A stretch of 14,490 nucleotides of DNA, from contig JANNGZ010000227.1 of the NCBI GenBank assembly GCA_031404155.1, forward strand, positions 1-14,490. Reading direction: 5' to 3'. Source of the DNA: JANNGZ01 sp031404155. Lineage in GTDB: Bacteria; Pseudomonadota; Gammaproteobacteria; Burkholderiales; Burkholderiaceae_C. The notes under the pieces were generated by a model. It had not been told where the DNA came from and did not search any database. It worked only from the letters and a program-made list of their open reading frames with translations. The stretch's first letter is position 1. Every line of letters starts with the position of its first letter. Position numbers and translations under genes: made by a program. This document shows, in pieces, positions 7,219-14,490 of this stretch.

Positions 7219-9449
7219 TCAGTGCGCCCGCCGCAAAGCCACATCGATCTGCTGCGTCAGGTTCAAGCCGTTTTCGGTTCTGAACAGCATCGCAAACACA
7301 CATCGCCTGCCGCTGCGCTCGGCCCACACCTTGCCGACCTGGCTCTTCTCGATTTCCTTCGGCACGCTGCGCAAATGCTCGCCCTTGTACTCGGCCACGA
7401 AGACGCGGCCGTCGTGGAGTTCGCACACGAAGTCCGGATAGAAGCGGCCGCTCGAAGTGGGCAGCCAATAGCCGCACACCGGGTCTGAGTCGAGGTTGCG
7501 CACCCAGTGTTTCACCTGCGCATGCGCGTCCAAGGCCAGAGCGCAACGGCACTCCTCGCCGCCGTCTTCGAGGTCGGCCAACACCGGGTAGTAGTGTTTC
7601 GGGAAATCGAACTTGCCCCGGTAGCGTTTGTTGGCCGCCACCGGATACGCACCCGGCTCGAAGCGGAACCCTTGCGCATCGCTGGCTTCGATGGCCCAGC
7701 CGCCGCCGAGCACCAGTTGCGTGAACGCGGCCTTCGACGCCTTGTCGCGCAGCTCGGCGATGCGCAAGGCCAGGCGCTGCACCAGCGGGTATTGATGGCG
7801 CACCAACTGTTCGAGCGGAAGGCGCTGCTCGTGCACCAGGTGGCGCACGCTGGCCAGCACGAACGCGCGCAAGTGCGCCGGCACGATGTCCACGGCGGTG
7901 TTGCGTGAAGGGTGCTGCAACTCAGCCGCCAGCCAGCGTGTCAGGTCCTCTTCGGTGATCGTGCCGCGCACCCCGTCCAGCGGCAGTTGTGCCGCGTCGC
8001 CGCGGCCCACGCGCAGCCTCTGTCCGTCGAGATAGACCTCCCACAAGCTGCCTTGCTCGGCCATCGTGAAGCCAGGCAGGCTGACCGGCTCGGCGAGCAG
8101 GTTGAGCTCGGCGTGTTCGAGTACCGCTTCGCGTTCCAACAACATCAGCTCACGCTGCGCGCTGCCGGGCTCACCACCCGACCCGCGATAACAGAGGCGC
8201 GGCACCGGCTTGAACACCACGCCCCGGTTCGCGGGTGCTAGCGCGCCGGCCACCAGGGCGTTGTGACGCACGATCTGCTGCTGCACATGCTCGCGCTGCT
8301 TGCCGCGCTGTGCCGAGACCAGCTCGTCCGCGAGCGCCTCGGCCACCGCGCCGCGAATCTGCACCCGTTGGCGTTCGCCTTCGCTGCTGAGCGATGCCGC
8401 GCCCTTCGCCACCGCCTCGGCCACCGTGGGCGGCAAGGGCTTGCCCGCGGGCAGGTCTACCGTGAGAGGCGGCAGCGCCGGCTCGCGCGCTGCGAACAGC
8501 GGCAGGCCGTCCTTGCCTGCCAGGCCCAACGGAAGCTGCGGCGCGATCATCGAGGCCATGTCCAGCGGGTCGAAGCCCATGCTGTCGATCAGCTTGTCGG
8601 CCAGCGCGTTGGCCGCCATGCCGGTCTCGGCCTCGGTCACATGCGCGTAGGCCTTGTTCAGTGCCGGCCGCTCGCGCCGCGTGGCATAGGGCAATGCGCA
8701 GCACGCGGCCGAGCAGTTGTTCGATCGCGGTGGCCGAGCGGATGTTTTGCACCGAGCAGAGCACATAGGCAAAGGGGCAGCCCCAGCCCTCGCGCAACGC
8801 CTGCACCGTGATGATGAAGCGCACCGGGCAGCTGCGCAGGTGCAGCTCCAGCCCGTCGAGTTCGCGCTGCGCGCCGGTGGCCACCTTCACCTGCTCCGCG
8901 GGTAGGTGAAGCTCATCTACCAGGTGCGCGCGCAGCACGTCCACATTCACCGGCTTGTCGCTGTTCTCGGCCTGCAACAACACGATCGGCCGGATGTAGG
9001 CACCGGTGCTGGCCTCCTCCTGCTGCGCCTCGCCTTCGAGCATGCGCTGCGTCTGCACCGCATCGAATACCGCGGCCTGCCAGCCGCGCGTGTGCTCCAT
9101 CAGCGCGATCGGCAGCTTGACCATGTTCTCGGCCTGCAACTGCTGCGCCGACACATGGAACAGCACGTTGCTGCGCTTCTCCACCGGCGTCGCGGACAAC
9201 TCCAGAATCAGCGCCGGGTTCAGGCGCTTCAGCGCCTCGAAGCTGCGCTCGGTCTTGGTGTTGTGCGCTTCGTCGACGATCAGGTAAGGCTGGCGCAGCG
9301 CCAGCCAGTTGGCCAGGCTCCAGCGCGGCTGGCCGACAAAACGCGCGAGCATCTCGCGGCCGGCCCTGGCGGACGCGGCCTCCTCGGCGGTCACCAGCGC
9401 ATTCGGCAAACCATGCAACACGCGCAGCGCCTGTGCCGGCACGCCGCGG
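7219..9449 (-). pseudogene. Type III restriction Res subunit, N-truncated and frameshifted
   Basis: Res subunits of type III restriction-modification systems are superfamily 2 helicase/translocases with a C-terminal PD-(D/E)XK nuclease. Present here are the DEAH box (LIVDEAHNTKT), motif III (ELSATP), the helicase C-terminal part (RFIITVQALREGW, SATAIEQLLGRVLR) and an intact-looking nuclease site (GRFYPDFVCE then VFVAEYKGEHL). The Walker A motif and everything before it are absent, and the fragment begins directly against Mod. After GRVLR the frame breaks. Removing one base near 8695 restores a continuous reading into LPYATRRERPALNKAYAHV. The usual Asp in the EGWD motif is Gly (EGWGCPF), codon at 8780-8782. 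About 740 codons remain. It is almost certainly non-functional unless the lesions are sequence errors. Confidence 0.88.
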
Positions 9450-10525
9450 ACCGATCCACCGGCGGCCCATCTTGTGGGCGACCGCGGCGGTGGTGCCGCT
9501 GCCGAGGAAGCTGTCGAGGACGAGGTCGTTGGGGTTGGTGGCAATGTCGAGGACACGCTCAAGCAGTTGCTCCGGTTTGACAGTGTCGAACTGCTCAGCG
9601 TCAGGTACCAACTCCCGTTGATGGGCTTTGGCTTGGCGGCTCGTTTTTACATCCAGCAAGATCGTCGGGTGCGGCCGCAGGGGCGTTTCTGGCGCGAATT
9701 CGCGTATGTACGGAATCCACACCATTGCGTCCCCGCGCTCGCGCTGCTTCCAGATCAGTCGACCCTCAACTCTTGCTTCCGCGACGCCGTCCCCGGACTG
9801 TGTGACCACCGAGCCTCGCGGCCATCGTCGTGGATCGGCCACACGTCGGTGCCGTCAGGCGCATCGAGCCGGAAGAACATGGTTGGTCGATCGCTTCGCA
9901 GGCTGTTCTTGCCATTCTTCTTTAGGAGCCGATCCCGGCAAAGGCGGCCGTCATCGGCCCGCTGTCCGTAGGCGTCAAGCAATGACTCTGCACGCTTCTT
10001 GTTGAATCGCGCGTGTTCTGCACTACGGGCGTAGCTGAGCAAGAACTCGTGGTCGGGAGTGATCGAAGGTTTGTTGTCGTTGGGGCTGTCAATCTTTTGC
10101 CAGATGAACGTGGTCACAAAACTCCTCCGCCCAAACACCTCATCCATCAACACCTTGAGGTAATGCCCCTCGTTGTCGTCGATGGTGACCCAGATCGACC
10201 CGTCGTCGCTCAACAACTCGCGCAACAGTTGCAGCCGCGGCAGCATCATCGTCAGCCACTGCGAATGCTCGAGCTTGTCGTCGTAGTGCTCGAACGCGCT
10301 CTGGGTGTTGTACGGCGGGTCGATAAAAATGCACTTCACCCGGCCGCGATAAAACGGCAGCAGCGCCTTCAAGGCTTCGAGGTTGTCGCCCTGGATCAGC
10401 AGGTTGCCGCTGCTCAGCGCGTTGCCGAACTCATGCCCCGCCGCATGCGGGCGCAGCACGCGTGTGAGCACGCGCTCGGCGATGCGGAAGGCGTTTTCCC
10501 GGTTGAGCCAGTCCAGGGTGGGCAT
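9450..10525 (-). pseudogene. Type III DNA methyltransferase Mod subunit, frameshifted and C-truncated
   Basis: Mod methylates adenine in the asymmetric recognition site and supplies specificity to Res. The N-terminal part (start MPTLDWLNRENAFRIAERVL) carries the catalytic DPPY motif (69-72, CIFIDPPYNTQS) and typical segments such as GSIWVTIDDNEGHYLK. After WPIHDDGREARWSHSPG the frame shifts. One more base in the four-C run at 9791-9794 would restore DGVAEARVEGRLIWKQRERG and the family sequence up to the AdoMet motif LDSFLGSGTTAAVAHKMG. The motif order DPPY then FxGxG is that of beta-class methyltransferases, as in type III Mod. Homology stops at RRWIG, where the Res fragment begins, so the C-terminal part is gone. 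About 359 codons remain against roughly 550-650 in intact Mods. The start lies 3 nt after the fic stop. Confidence 0.88.
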
Positions 10526-10528
10526 GGG

Positions 10529-11719
10529 TCAGGCCATCGGCCGCCGTGGCGGCGGCGTGTCGAACAATGCCTCTCGGTTGAGCGTGTCGAGGTAGTCGAT
10601 GTAGCCGAAGACGCGGTCGCGCTTGCGGCCGGTGAGTTCGCGCACCAGATTCAAGCTGGCCAGGCGCTGCAGCGCCGCGCCCACGGTCACAGGGCTCTGG
10701 CGCGTCTGGGCGCAGATGCTGCCGATGCTGCGCACCGGGCGTCGCGAGAGGGCGTCGAACACCAGCATGGCGCTTGGTGCATGGCGGCCGAGCACCACGA
10801 TACGACGGCGGTCGCCAGCCACCAAATCGGTGAGCGCGCGCGCGGTCTGCACGGCCTGCGTCGCAGCATGCGTAACGGCGTCGGCAAAGAAGCCGAGCCA
10901 TTCCTCCCAGTCGCCGCTTTTGCGCACATGCGACAGCAACTCGTAGTAGCGAGCGCGATGGATCTTGAAGTACAAGCTCAGGTACAGCAGAGGTTCGTGC
11001 AGCACCTGTTCGTGCATCAACAGCAGCGGGATCAGCAGGCGCCCGACGCGGCCGTTGCCATCGAGAAACGGGTGGATGGTCTCGAACTGCACATGCGCCA
11101 AAGCAGCCTTGATCAAGGGGGCATGGCGCTCAGGCACGTCGTTGACGAAGCGCTCCAGGTCGGCAATGCAGGGTTCGACGAACTGCGGCGGCGGCGGCAC
11201 GAGTTCGGCCGCTGAAGGCGTCGGTCCACCCACCCAGTTCTGCACCCGGCGGTATTCGCCCGGCGACTTGCCGGCGCCACGGCCCGACTGCATCAGTGCG
11301 GCATGCATTTCGCGGATCAGGCGCGAAGAGATGGGCAGGCCTTCGGCAAGCCGGCGCACGCCGAGGTCGAGTGCCGCCACGTAGCAAGAGACCTCGGCCA
11401 CGTCGTCGATGGGTACGCCGGGCGCGCCATCTTCTTCAAACAAGAGCAGATCGGACAGTGACGACCGGGTGCCCTCGATCTGCGACGACAGCACGGCCTC
11501 CTTGCGGACATAGCTGTACAGGAAGGTCTGCGCATCGGGCAGCAGTGCGGTCAGGCTGTCGAGGCGCCCGAGCGCCAAGTGCGCTTGGTCGAGCCTATGT
11601 TGCAGCGGGCCGTCGATGGTCAGCGCCGGCTTGGGCGGAAGCGGCTCGGGCACAAAGCCCTGGCAGGCGATGCCGGCCGCAACGGTGGGCTCAAATCGAC
11701 CGGTTGGAGTGCGATTCAT
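10529..11719 (-). CDS. Fic family protein (class II Fic, AMP-transferase-like)
   Basis: This 396-residue Fic-domain protein has the complete catalytic motif HPFLDGNGRVGR (216-227). Such proteins usually transfer AMP from ATP to a protein hydroxyl group, using the His as base. The N-terminal segment carries the autoinhibitory motif S-x-x-x-E-G (SSQIEG, Ser78 to Gly83), whose Glu blocks ATP binding. Its position before the Fic core defines class II. GEYRRVQNWVGG (154-165) is the conserved flap region. The C-terminal 90 residues (RRIVVLG to FGYIDYLDTLN) look like a winged helix-turn-helix, hinting at DNA binding or autoregulation. I chose the ATG at 11719. The frame stays open to 11779, but that segment is A/T-rich leader with an inverted repeat. 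The stop is followed after 3 nt by mod, so the genes are coupled. The gene appears intact. Target and role are unknown. Confidence 0.92.
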   Translation of the reverse strand: MNRTPTGRFEPTVAAGIACQGFVPEPLPPKPALTIDGPLQHRLDQAHLALGRLDSLTALLPDAQTFLYSYVRKEAVLSSQIEGTRSSLSDLLLFEEDGAPGVPIDDVAEVSCYVAALDLGVRRLAEGLPISSRLIREMHAALMQSGRGAGKSPGEYRRVQNWVGGPTPSAAELVPPPPQFVEPCIADLERFVNDVPERHAPLIKAALAHVQFETIHPFLDGNGRVGRLLIPLLLMHEQVLHEPLLYLSLYFKIHRARYYELLSHVRKSGDWEEWLGFFADAVTHAATQAVQTARALTDLVAGDRRRIVVLGRHAPSAMLVFDALSRRPVRSIGSICAQTRQSPVTVGAALQRLASLNLVRELTGRKRDRVFGYIDYLDTLNREALFDTPPPRRPMA

Positions 11720-11804
11720 GGGGCAAACTGAATTAGTTGCCCATCTTAAGTTAAATTCGATCCTTATTTGGAATTGCAAACATCGCTATTAAAGCGAACT
11801 TCGG
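11720..11804 (-). promoter_or_regulatory. Probable fic promoter region with A/T-rich leader
   Basis: These 85 bp between pntB and fic are visibly A/T-rich in an otherwise GC-rich window. On the minus strand a TTGCAA could serve as a -35 element, with A/T-rich candidates (ATTTAA, TAAGAT) for the -10, none of them a close match. The inverted repeat at 11721-11742 lies between these and the ATG. A weak stem TCGCT/AGCGA (11783-11797) after the pntB stop could be a poor terminator. Confidence 0.4.
11721..11742. repeat. Imperfect inverted repeat just upstream of fic start
   Basis: On the + strand GGGCAAACT, then GAATT, then AGTTGCCC form arms that pair except for one extra A. It ends one base from the fic ATG. 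The location suits an operator for a dimeric repressor, possibly the winged-helix end of Fic itself, or an mRNA hairpin that hides the ribosome binding site. No good Shine-Dalgarno sequence is visible here. Confidence 0.45.
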
Positions 11805-13229
11805 TCACTCCACCGCCTTCGCCATGTCCTCCACCACCTTCTTCGCGTCGCCGAAGACCATCATCGTCTTGTCCATGTAGAACAGCTCGTTGTCGAGGCC
11901 GGCGTAGCCGGCGGCCATCGAGCGCTTGTTGACGATCACGGTCTTGGCCTTGTAGGCCTCCAGGATCGGCATGCCGTAGATGGCGCTGCCTTTGGTCAGC
12001 GCGGCGGGGTTCACCACGTCGTTGGCGCCGAGGATGATGGCCACGTCGGCCTGGCCGAACTCGCCGTTGATGTCCTCCATTTCGAAGACCTGGTCGTAGG
12101 GCACCTCGGCCTCGGCGAGCAGCACGTTCATGTGGCCCGGCATGCGGCCGGCCACCGGGTGGATCGCGTACTTGACCGTCACGCCCTTGTGAATCAGTTT
12201 CTCCGCGAGCTCGTTCACCGCATGCTGGGCGCGCGCCACCGCAAGCCCATACCCCGGCACGATGATCACCGTCTCGGCATTGCTCAGGATGTAGGCGGCG
12301 TCGTCGGCGCTGCCACTCTTGACACTGCGCTGGCCCTGTGCCGGGCCCGCGGCGGTGGTGGCCTCGCCGCCGAAGCCGCCAAGGATGACGCTGAAGAACG
12401 AGCGGTTCATCGCCTTGCACATGATGTAGCTCAGGATCGCGCCCGAGCTGCCCACCAGGCTGCCGGCAATGATCAGCATGCTGTTGTTGAGCGAGAAGCC
12501 GATGCCCGCCGCGGCCCAACCCGAGTAGCTGTTGAGCATGCTCACCACCACCGGCATGTCGGCGCCGCCGATCGGGATGATCAGCGTGACCCCGAGCACG
12601 AAGCCCAGCGCCACGATGAACGCAAAGTCCATCGGGCTTTGGGATTGCCAGAAGCCGAAGCAGAAAAACGCCGCGGCCAGCCCGAGTGCGGCGTTGACCT
12701 TGTGCTGGCCCTTGAACACCACCGGCGCACCCTGGAAGAGGCGGAACTTGTACTTGCCCGAGAGCTTGCCGAAGGCGATGACCGAGCCGGTGAAGGTGAC
12801 CGCGCCGATGAACGCGCCGAGTGCGAGTTCGATGCGGTTGCCGCCGGGAATCGGCGCGTCCTTGGCCACGATGCCGAAGGCCCAGGGCTCGGCCACGGCG
12901 GCCACCGCGATGAACACCGCGGCCAGGCCGATCATGCTGTGGAAAAACGCGACCAGCTCGGGCATCTGGGTCATCTCGACCGTCTTGGCGCGGTAGGCGC
13001 CATAACCGCCGCCGACCACCAGGCCCAGCAGCACCCAGGCCATGCCGATGCCCTTGCCTCCCGAGAGCTGCACGATCAGCGCCGCGGTGGTCAGCCCCGC
13101 GATCGCCATGCCGGCCATGCCGAAGAGGTTTCCGCGGATCGAGCTGGTCGGGTGGCTCAAACCTTTCAGCGCCTGGATGAAGCAGACGCTGGCGACCAGG
13201 TACAGCAGCGTGACGAGGTTGAGGCTCAT
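11805..13229 (-). CDS. pntB: NAD(P) transhydrogenase subunit beta
   Basis: PntB is the membrane and NADP(H)-binding subunit of the proton-translocating transhydrogenase, which drives NADPH formation from NADH and NADP+ with the proton gradient. The 474 residues comprise hydrophobic membrane helices over about 1-275 (for example LVTLLYLVASVCFIQALKGL and VSMLNSYSGWAAAGIGFSLN) and the soluble dIII domain over about 300-474. The NADP-binding signatures are PGYGLAVARAQ (325-335), HPVAGRMPGHMNVLLAEA (357-374), GANDVVNPAA (401-410) and KRSMAAGYAGLDN (435-447). The start directly abuts the stop of pntAB (TAA then ATG, no gap), so the two are translationally coupled. It looks complete and functional. 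It is the last pnt gene; fic follows 85 nt later. Confidence 0.97.
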   Translation of the reverse strand: MSLNLVTLLYLVASVCFIQALKGLSHPTSSIRGNLFGMAGMAIAGLTTAALIVQLSGGKGIGMAWVLLGLVVGGGYGAYRAKTVEMTQMPELVAFFHSMIGLAAVFIAVAAVAEPWAFGIVAKDAPIPGGNRIELALGAFIGAVTFTGSVIAFGKLSGKYKFRLFQGAPVVFKGQHKVNAALGLAAAFFCFGFWQSQSPMDFAFIVALGFVLGVTLIIPIGGADMPVVVSMLNSYSGWAAAGIGFSLNNSMLIIAGSLVGSSGAILSYIMCKAMNRSFFSVILGGFGGEATTAAGPAQGQRSVKSGSADDAAYILSNAETVIIVPGYGLAVARAQHAVNELAEKLIHKGVTVKYAIHPVAGRMPGHMNVLLAEAEVPYDQVFEMEDINGEFGQADVAIILGANDVVNPAALTKGSAIYGMPILEAYKAKTVIVNKRSMAAGYAGLDNELFYMDKTMMVFGDAKKVVEDMAKAVE

Positions 13230-13556
13230 TTAGTGCTTCCCTTCGATCTGCGGCACCGCGGGTTTCTTGTCCTTCTTGCGGAACATCTCAAGCATGCGCC
13301 GCGTCACCAGGAAGCCGCCGAAGATGTTCACCGAGGCCAGCGCCACCGCGAGCACGCCCATGGTTTTGCCGAAGGTGGTTTCGGTGAGCGCGGCGGCGAG
13401 CATTGCGCCGACGATCACGATCGCCGAGATCGCGTTCGTCACCGCCATCAGCGGTGTGTGCAACGCGGGCGTCACGGTCCAGACCACGTGGTAACCCACG
13501 TAGATCGCGAGCACAAAGATGATCAGGTTGGTGACGGTGGGGGAGACGATGTCCAT
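13230..13556 (-). CDS. pntAB: NAD(P) transhydrogenase subunit alpha-2 (membrane part)
   Basis: This 108-residue protein corresponds to the membrane C-terminal part of PntA, encoded here as a separate subunit as in the three-subunit enzymes of Rhodospirillum type. It has about three transmembrane helices (LIIFVLAIYVGYHVV, ISAIVIVGAMLAAAL, MGVLAVALASVNIFGGFLV). The family signature TPALHTPLMAVTNAISAI lies at 29-46. A basic tail (RKKDKK) lies on the cytoplasmic side. I chose the ATG at 13556, preceded by AAGAGGA about ten bases upstream. The same frame is open to 13637, but that part overlaps the end of pntAA and is not conserved. The gap to pntAA is 41 nt, and pntB follows immediately. Confidence 0.95.
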   Translation of the reverse strand: MDIVSPTVTNLIIFVLAIYVGYHVVWTVTPALHTPLMAVTNAISAIVIVGAMLAAALTETTFGKTMGVLAVALASVNIFGGFLVTRRMLEMFRKKDKKPAVPQIEGKH

Positions 13557-13597
13557 GGGGGTCCGTTCCTCTTGGTGGTGGTATTTGCGGGTGGCGC

Positions 13598-14490
13598 CTA
13601 CTGGCGTTTGACTTCCCCGCCCTGCGTCATCAAACAAGCCACGACGATGTCGTCGTCCAGCGGCACATTGAAGCCGCCCTCTTTCGTGAGCACCAGTTTC
13701 AGGAAGTCGAGCACGTTGCGCGCGTACAGGCTCGACGAATCCGCCGCCACCCGCGCCGGGATGTTGGTCTCGCCGATCAGCGTCACGCCATGTTTGACCA
13801 CGGTGCGGCCGGCTTCGGTGAGCGGGCAGTTGCCGCCGGCCGGCGCGGCCATGTCCACGATCACCGAGCCGGGTTTCATGCTCTTGACCATCTCCTCGGT
13901 GATCAGCACCGGCGCGGCGCGGCCGGGGATCAGCGCGGTGGAGATCACGATGTCGGCCGCGGCGACACGTTTGGCCACTTCGAGCTTCTGGCGGTCGAGC
14001 CAGCTCTGCGGCATCGGCCGCGCATAGCCGCCCACGCCTTCGGCGGCTTCCTTCTCTTCGGCGGTTTCATACGCCACGTCGATGAACTTGGCGCCGAGCG
14101 ACTCGACCTGCTCCTTCACGCTCGGGCGCACGTCGCTGGCTTCGATCACCGCGCCGAGGCGCTTGGCGGTGGCGATGGCCTGAAGGCCCGCGACGCCGAC
14201 GCCGAGGATGACAACGCGCGCCGCCTTGATCGTGCCCGCCGCGGTCATCAGCATCGGGAACAGGCGTTGGTATTTGTCGGCGGCGATCATTACCGCCTTG
14301 TAGCCGGCGATGTTGGCCTGGCTCGACAGCACGTCCATGCTCTGCGCGCGCGTCGTGCGCGGCGCCGCTTCGAGCGCGAAGCTGGTCTGGCCGGCGCCGG
14401 CCAGGCGGTTCAGGTTGTCCTTGTCGAACGGGTTGAGCATGCCGACCAGCGCCGCGCCGGTTTTCACCAACACCAGTTCGTCGAGCGAGG
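13598..14490 (-). CDS. pntAA: NAD(P) transhydrogenase subunit alpha-1, NAD-binding (5' end outside window)
   Basis: The soluble NAD(H)-binding dI subunit of the transhydrogenase passes hydride to the NADP domain of PntB. The frame is open to the window edge (reading SLDELVLVKTGAALVG), so the N-terminus is missing; about 296 residues are visible. The alanine dehydrogenase/PntA-type fold is shown by LNRLAGAGQTSFALEAAPR, QANIAGYKAV and the nucleotide-binding loop GVGVAG, followed by IEASDVRPSVKEQVESLGAK, in which the Asp after the second strand suits NAD. Further signatures are YARPMPQSW, DIVISTALIPGRAAPVLI and VDMAAPAGGNCPLTEAG. It ends with a short conserved tail (VACLMTQGGEVKRQ) instead of membrane helices, which confirms the split-alpha arrangement. 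It heads the operon pntAA-pntAB-pntB. Confidence 0.96.
   Translation of the reverse strand, partial: SLDELVLVKTGAALVGMLNPFDKDNLNRLAGAGQTSFALEAAPRTTRAQSMDVLSSQANIAGYKAVMIAADKYQRLFPMLMTAAGTIKAARVVILGVGVAGLQAIATAKRLGAVIEASDVRPSVKEQVESLGAKFIDVAYETAEEKEAAEGVGGYARPMPQSWLDRQKLEVAKRVAAADIVISTALIPGRAAPVLITEEMVKSMKPGSVIVDMAAPAGGNCPLTEAGRTVVKHGVTLIGETNIPARVAADSSSLYARNVLDFLKLVLTKEGGFNVPLDDDIVVACLMTQGGEVKRQ

Noticed and set aside
9791..9794. Phase-variable homopolymer in mod
   Set aside because: Phase-variable mod genes use long tracts or tetranucleotide repeats. Four C are too few to make slippage likely, and Mod is truncated anyway.
9450..10525. A functional orphan methyltransferase from the Mod fragment
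   Set aside because: The DPPY and FxGxG motifs lie in different frames as sequenced, and the C-terminal part is missing.
12132..14027. A 631-codon open frame on the + strand opposite pntB, pntAB and pntAA
   Set aside because: It has His/Arg/Asp-rich low-complexity composition antisense to conserved transhydrogenase genes. It is a shadow frame.

Overview
The window is uniformly GC-rich, with a strong G/C bias at third codon positions. It carries two Bug/TctC-type periplasmic binding proteins beside an MmgE/PrpD gene. Together with a three-gene pnt transhydrogenase operon this points to a betaproteobacterium, most likely Burkholderiales (Comamonadaceae or the Rubrivivax/Leptothrix group). That assignment is inference from gene content and codon use.

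Left part (1-5482, all + strand): the 3' end of a TPR gene, a ModA-like substrate-binding-domain gene with no signal peptide, a Bug protein, an MmgE/PrpD protein, a second Bug protein and an alpha/beta hydrolase. Junctions are overlaps of 4 and 19 nt followed by gaps of about 26-43 nt, so they look co-transcribed. The order Bug-PrpD-Bug-hydrolase suggests uptake and breakdown of an organic acid or ester. No membrane transport partner is encoded here, so the substrate is unknown.

Middle (5483-7155): a convergent intergenic region of about 310 bp with a perfect GC-rich hairpin, a YidB/DUF937 gene and rsmE (16S rRNA m3U1498 methyltransferase), both on the minus strand.

Right part (7156-14490, all minus strand): a split pntAA-pntAB-pntB NAD(P) transhydrogenase operon, of which pntAA runs off the window. 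It is followed by fic, mod and res, lying between pntB and rsmE. Fic is an intact class II Fic AMP-transferase-like protein with both its inhibitory and catalytic motifs. Mod and Res of a type III restriction-modification system are broken. Mod has a one-base loss. Mod then jumps directly into the middle of Res, so the Mod C-terminus and the Res N-terminus with the Walker A motif are missing. Res has an extra base and a likely substitution of a conserved helicase Asp. The most notable content is this decayed restriction cassette behind an apparently intact fic gene. I saw no RNA genes, CRISPR arrays or insertion sequences, and no convincing new system.
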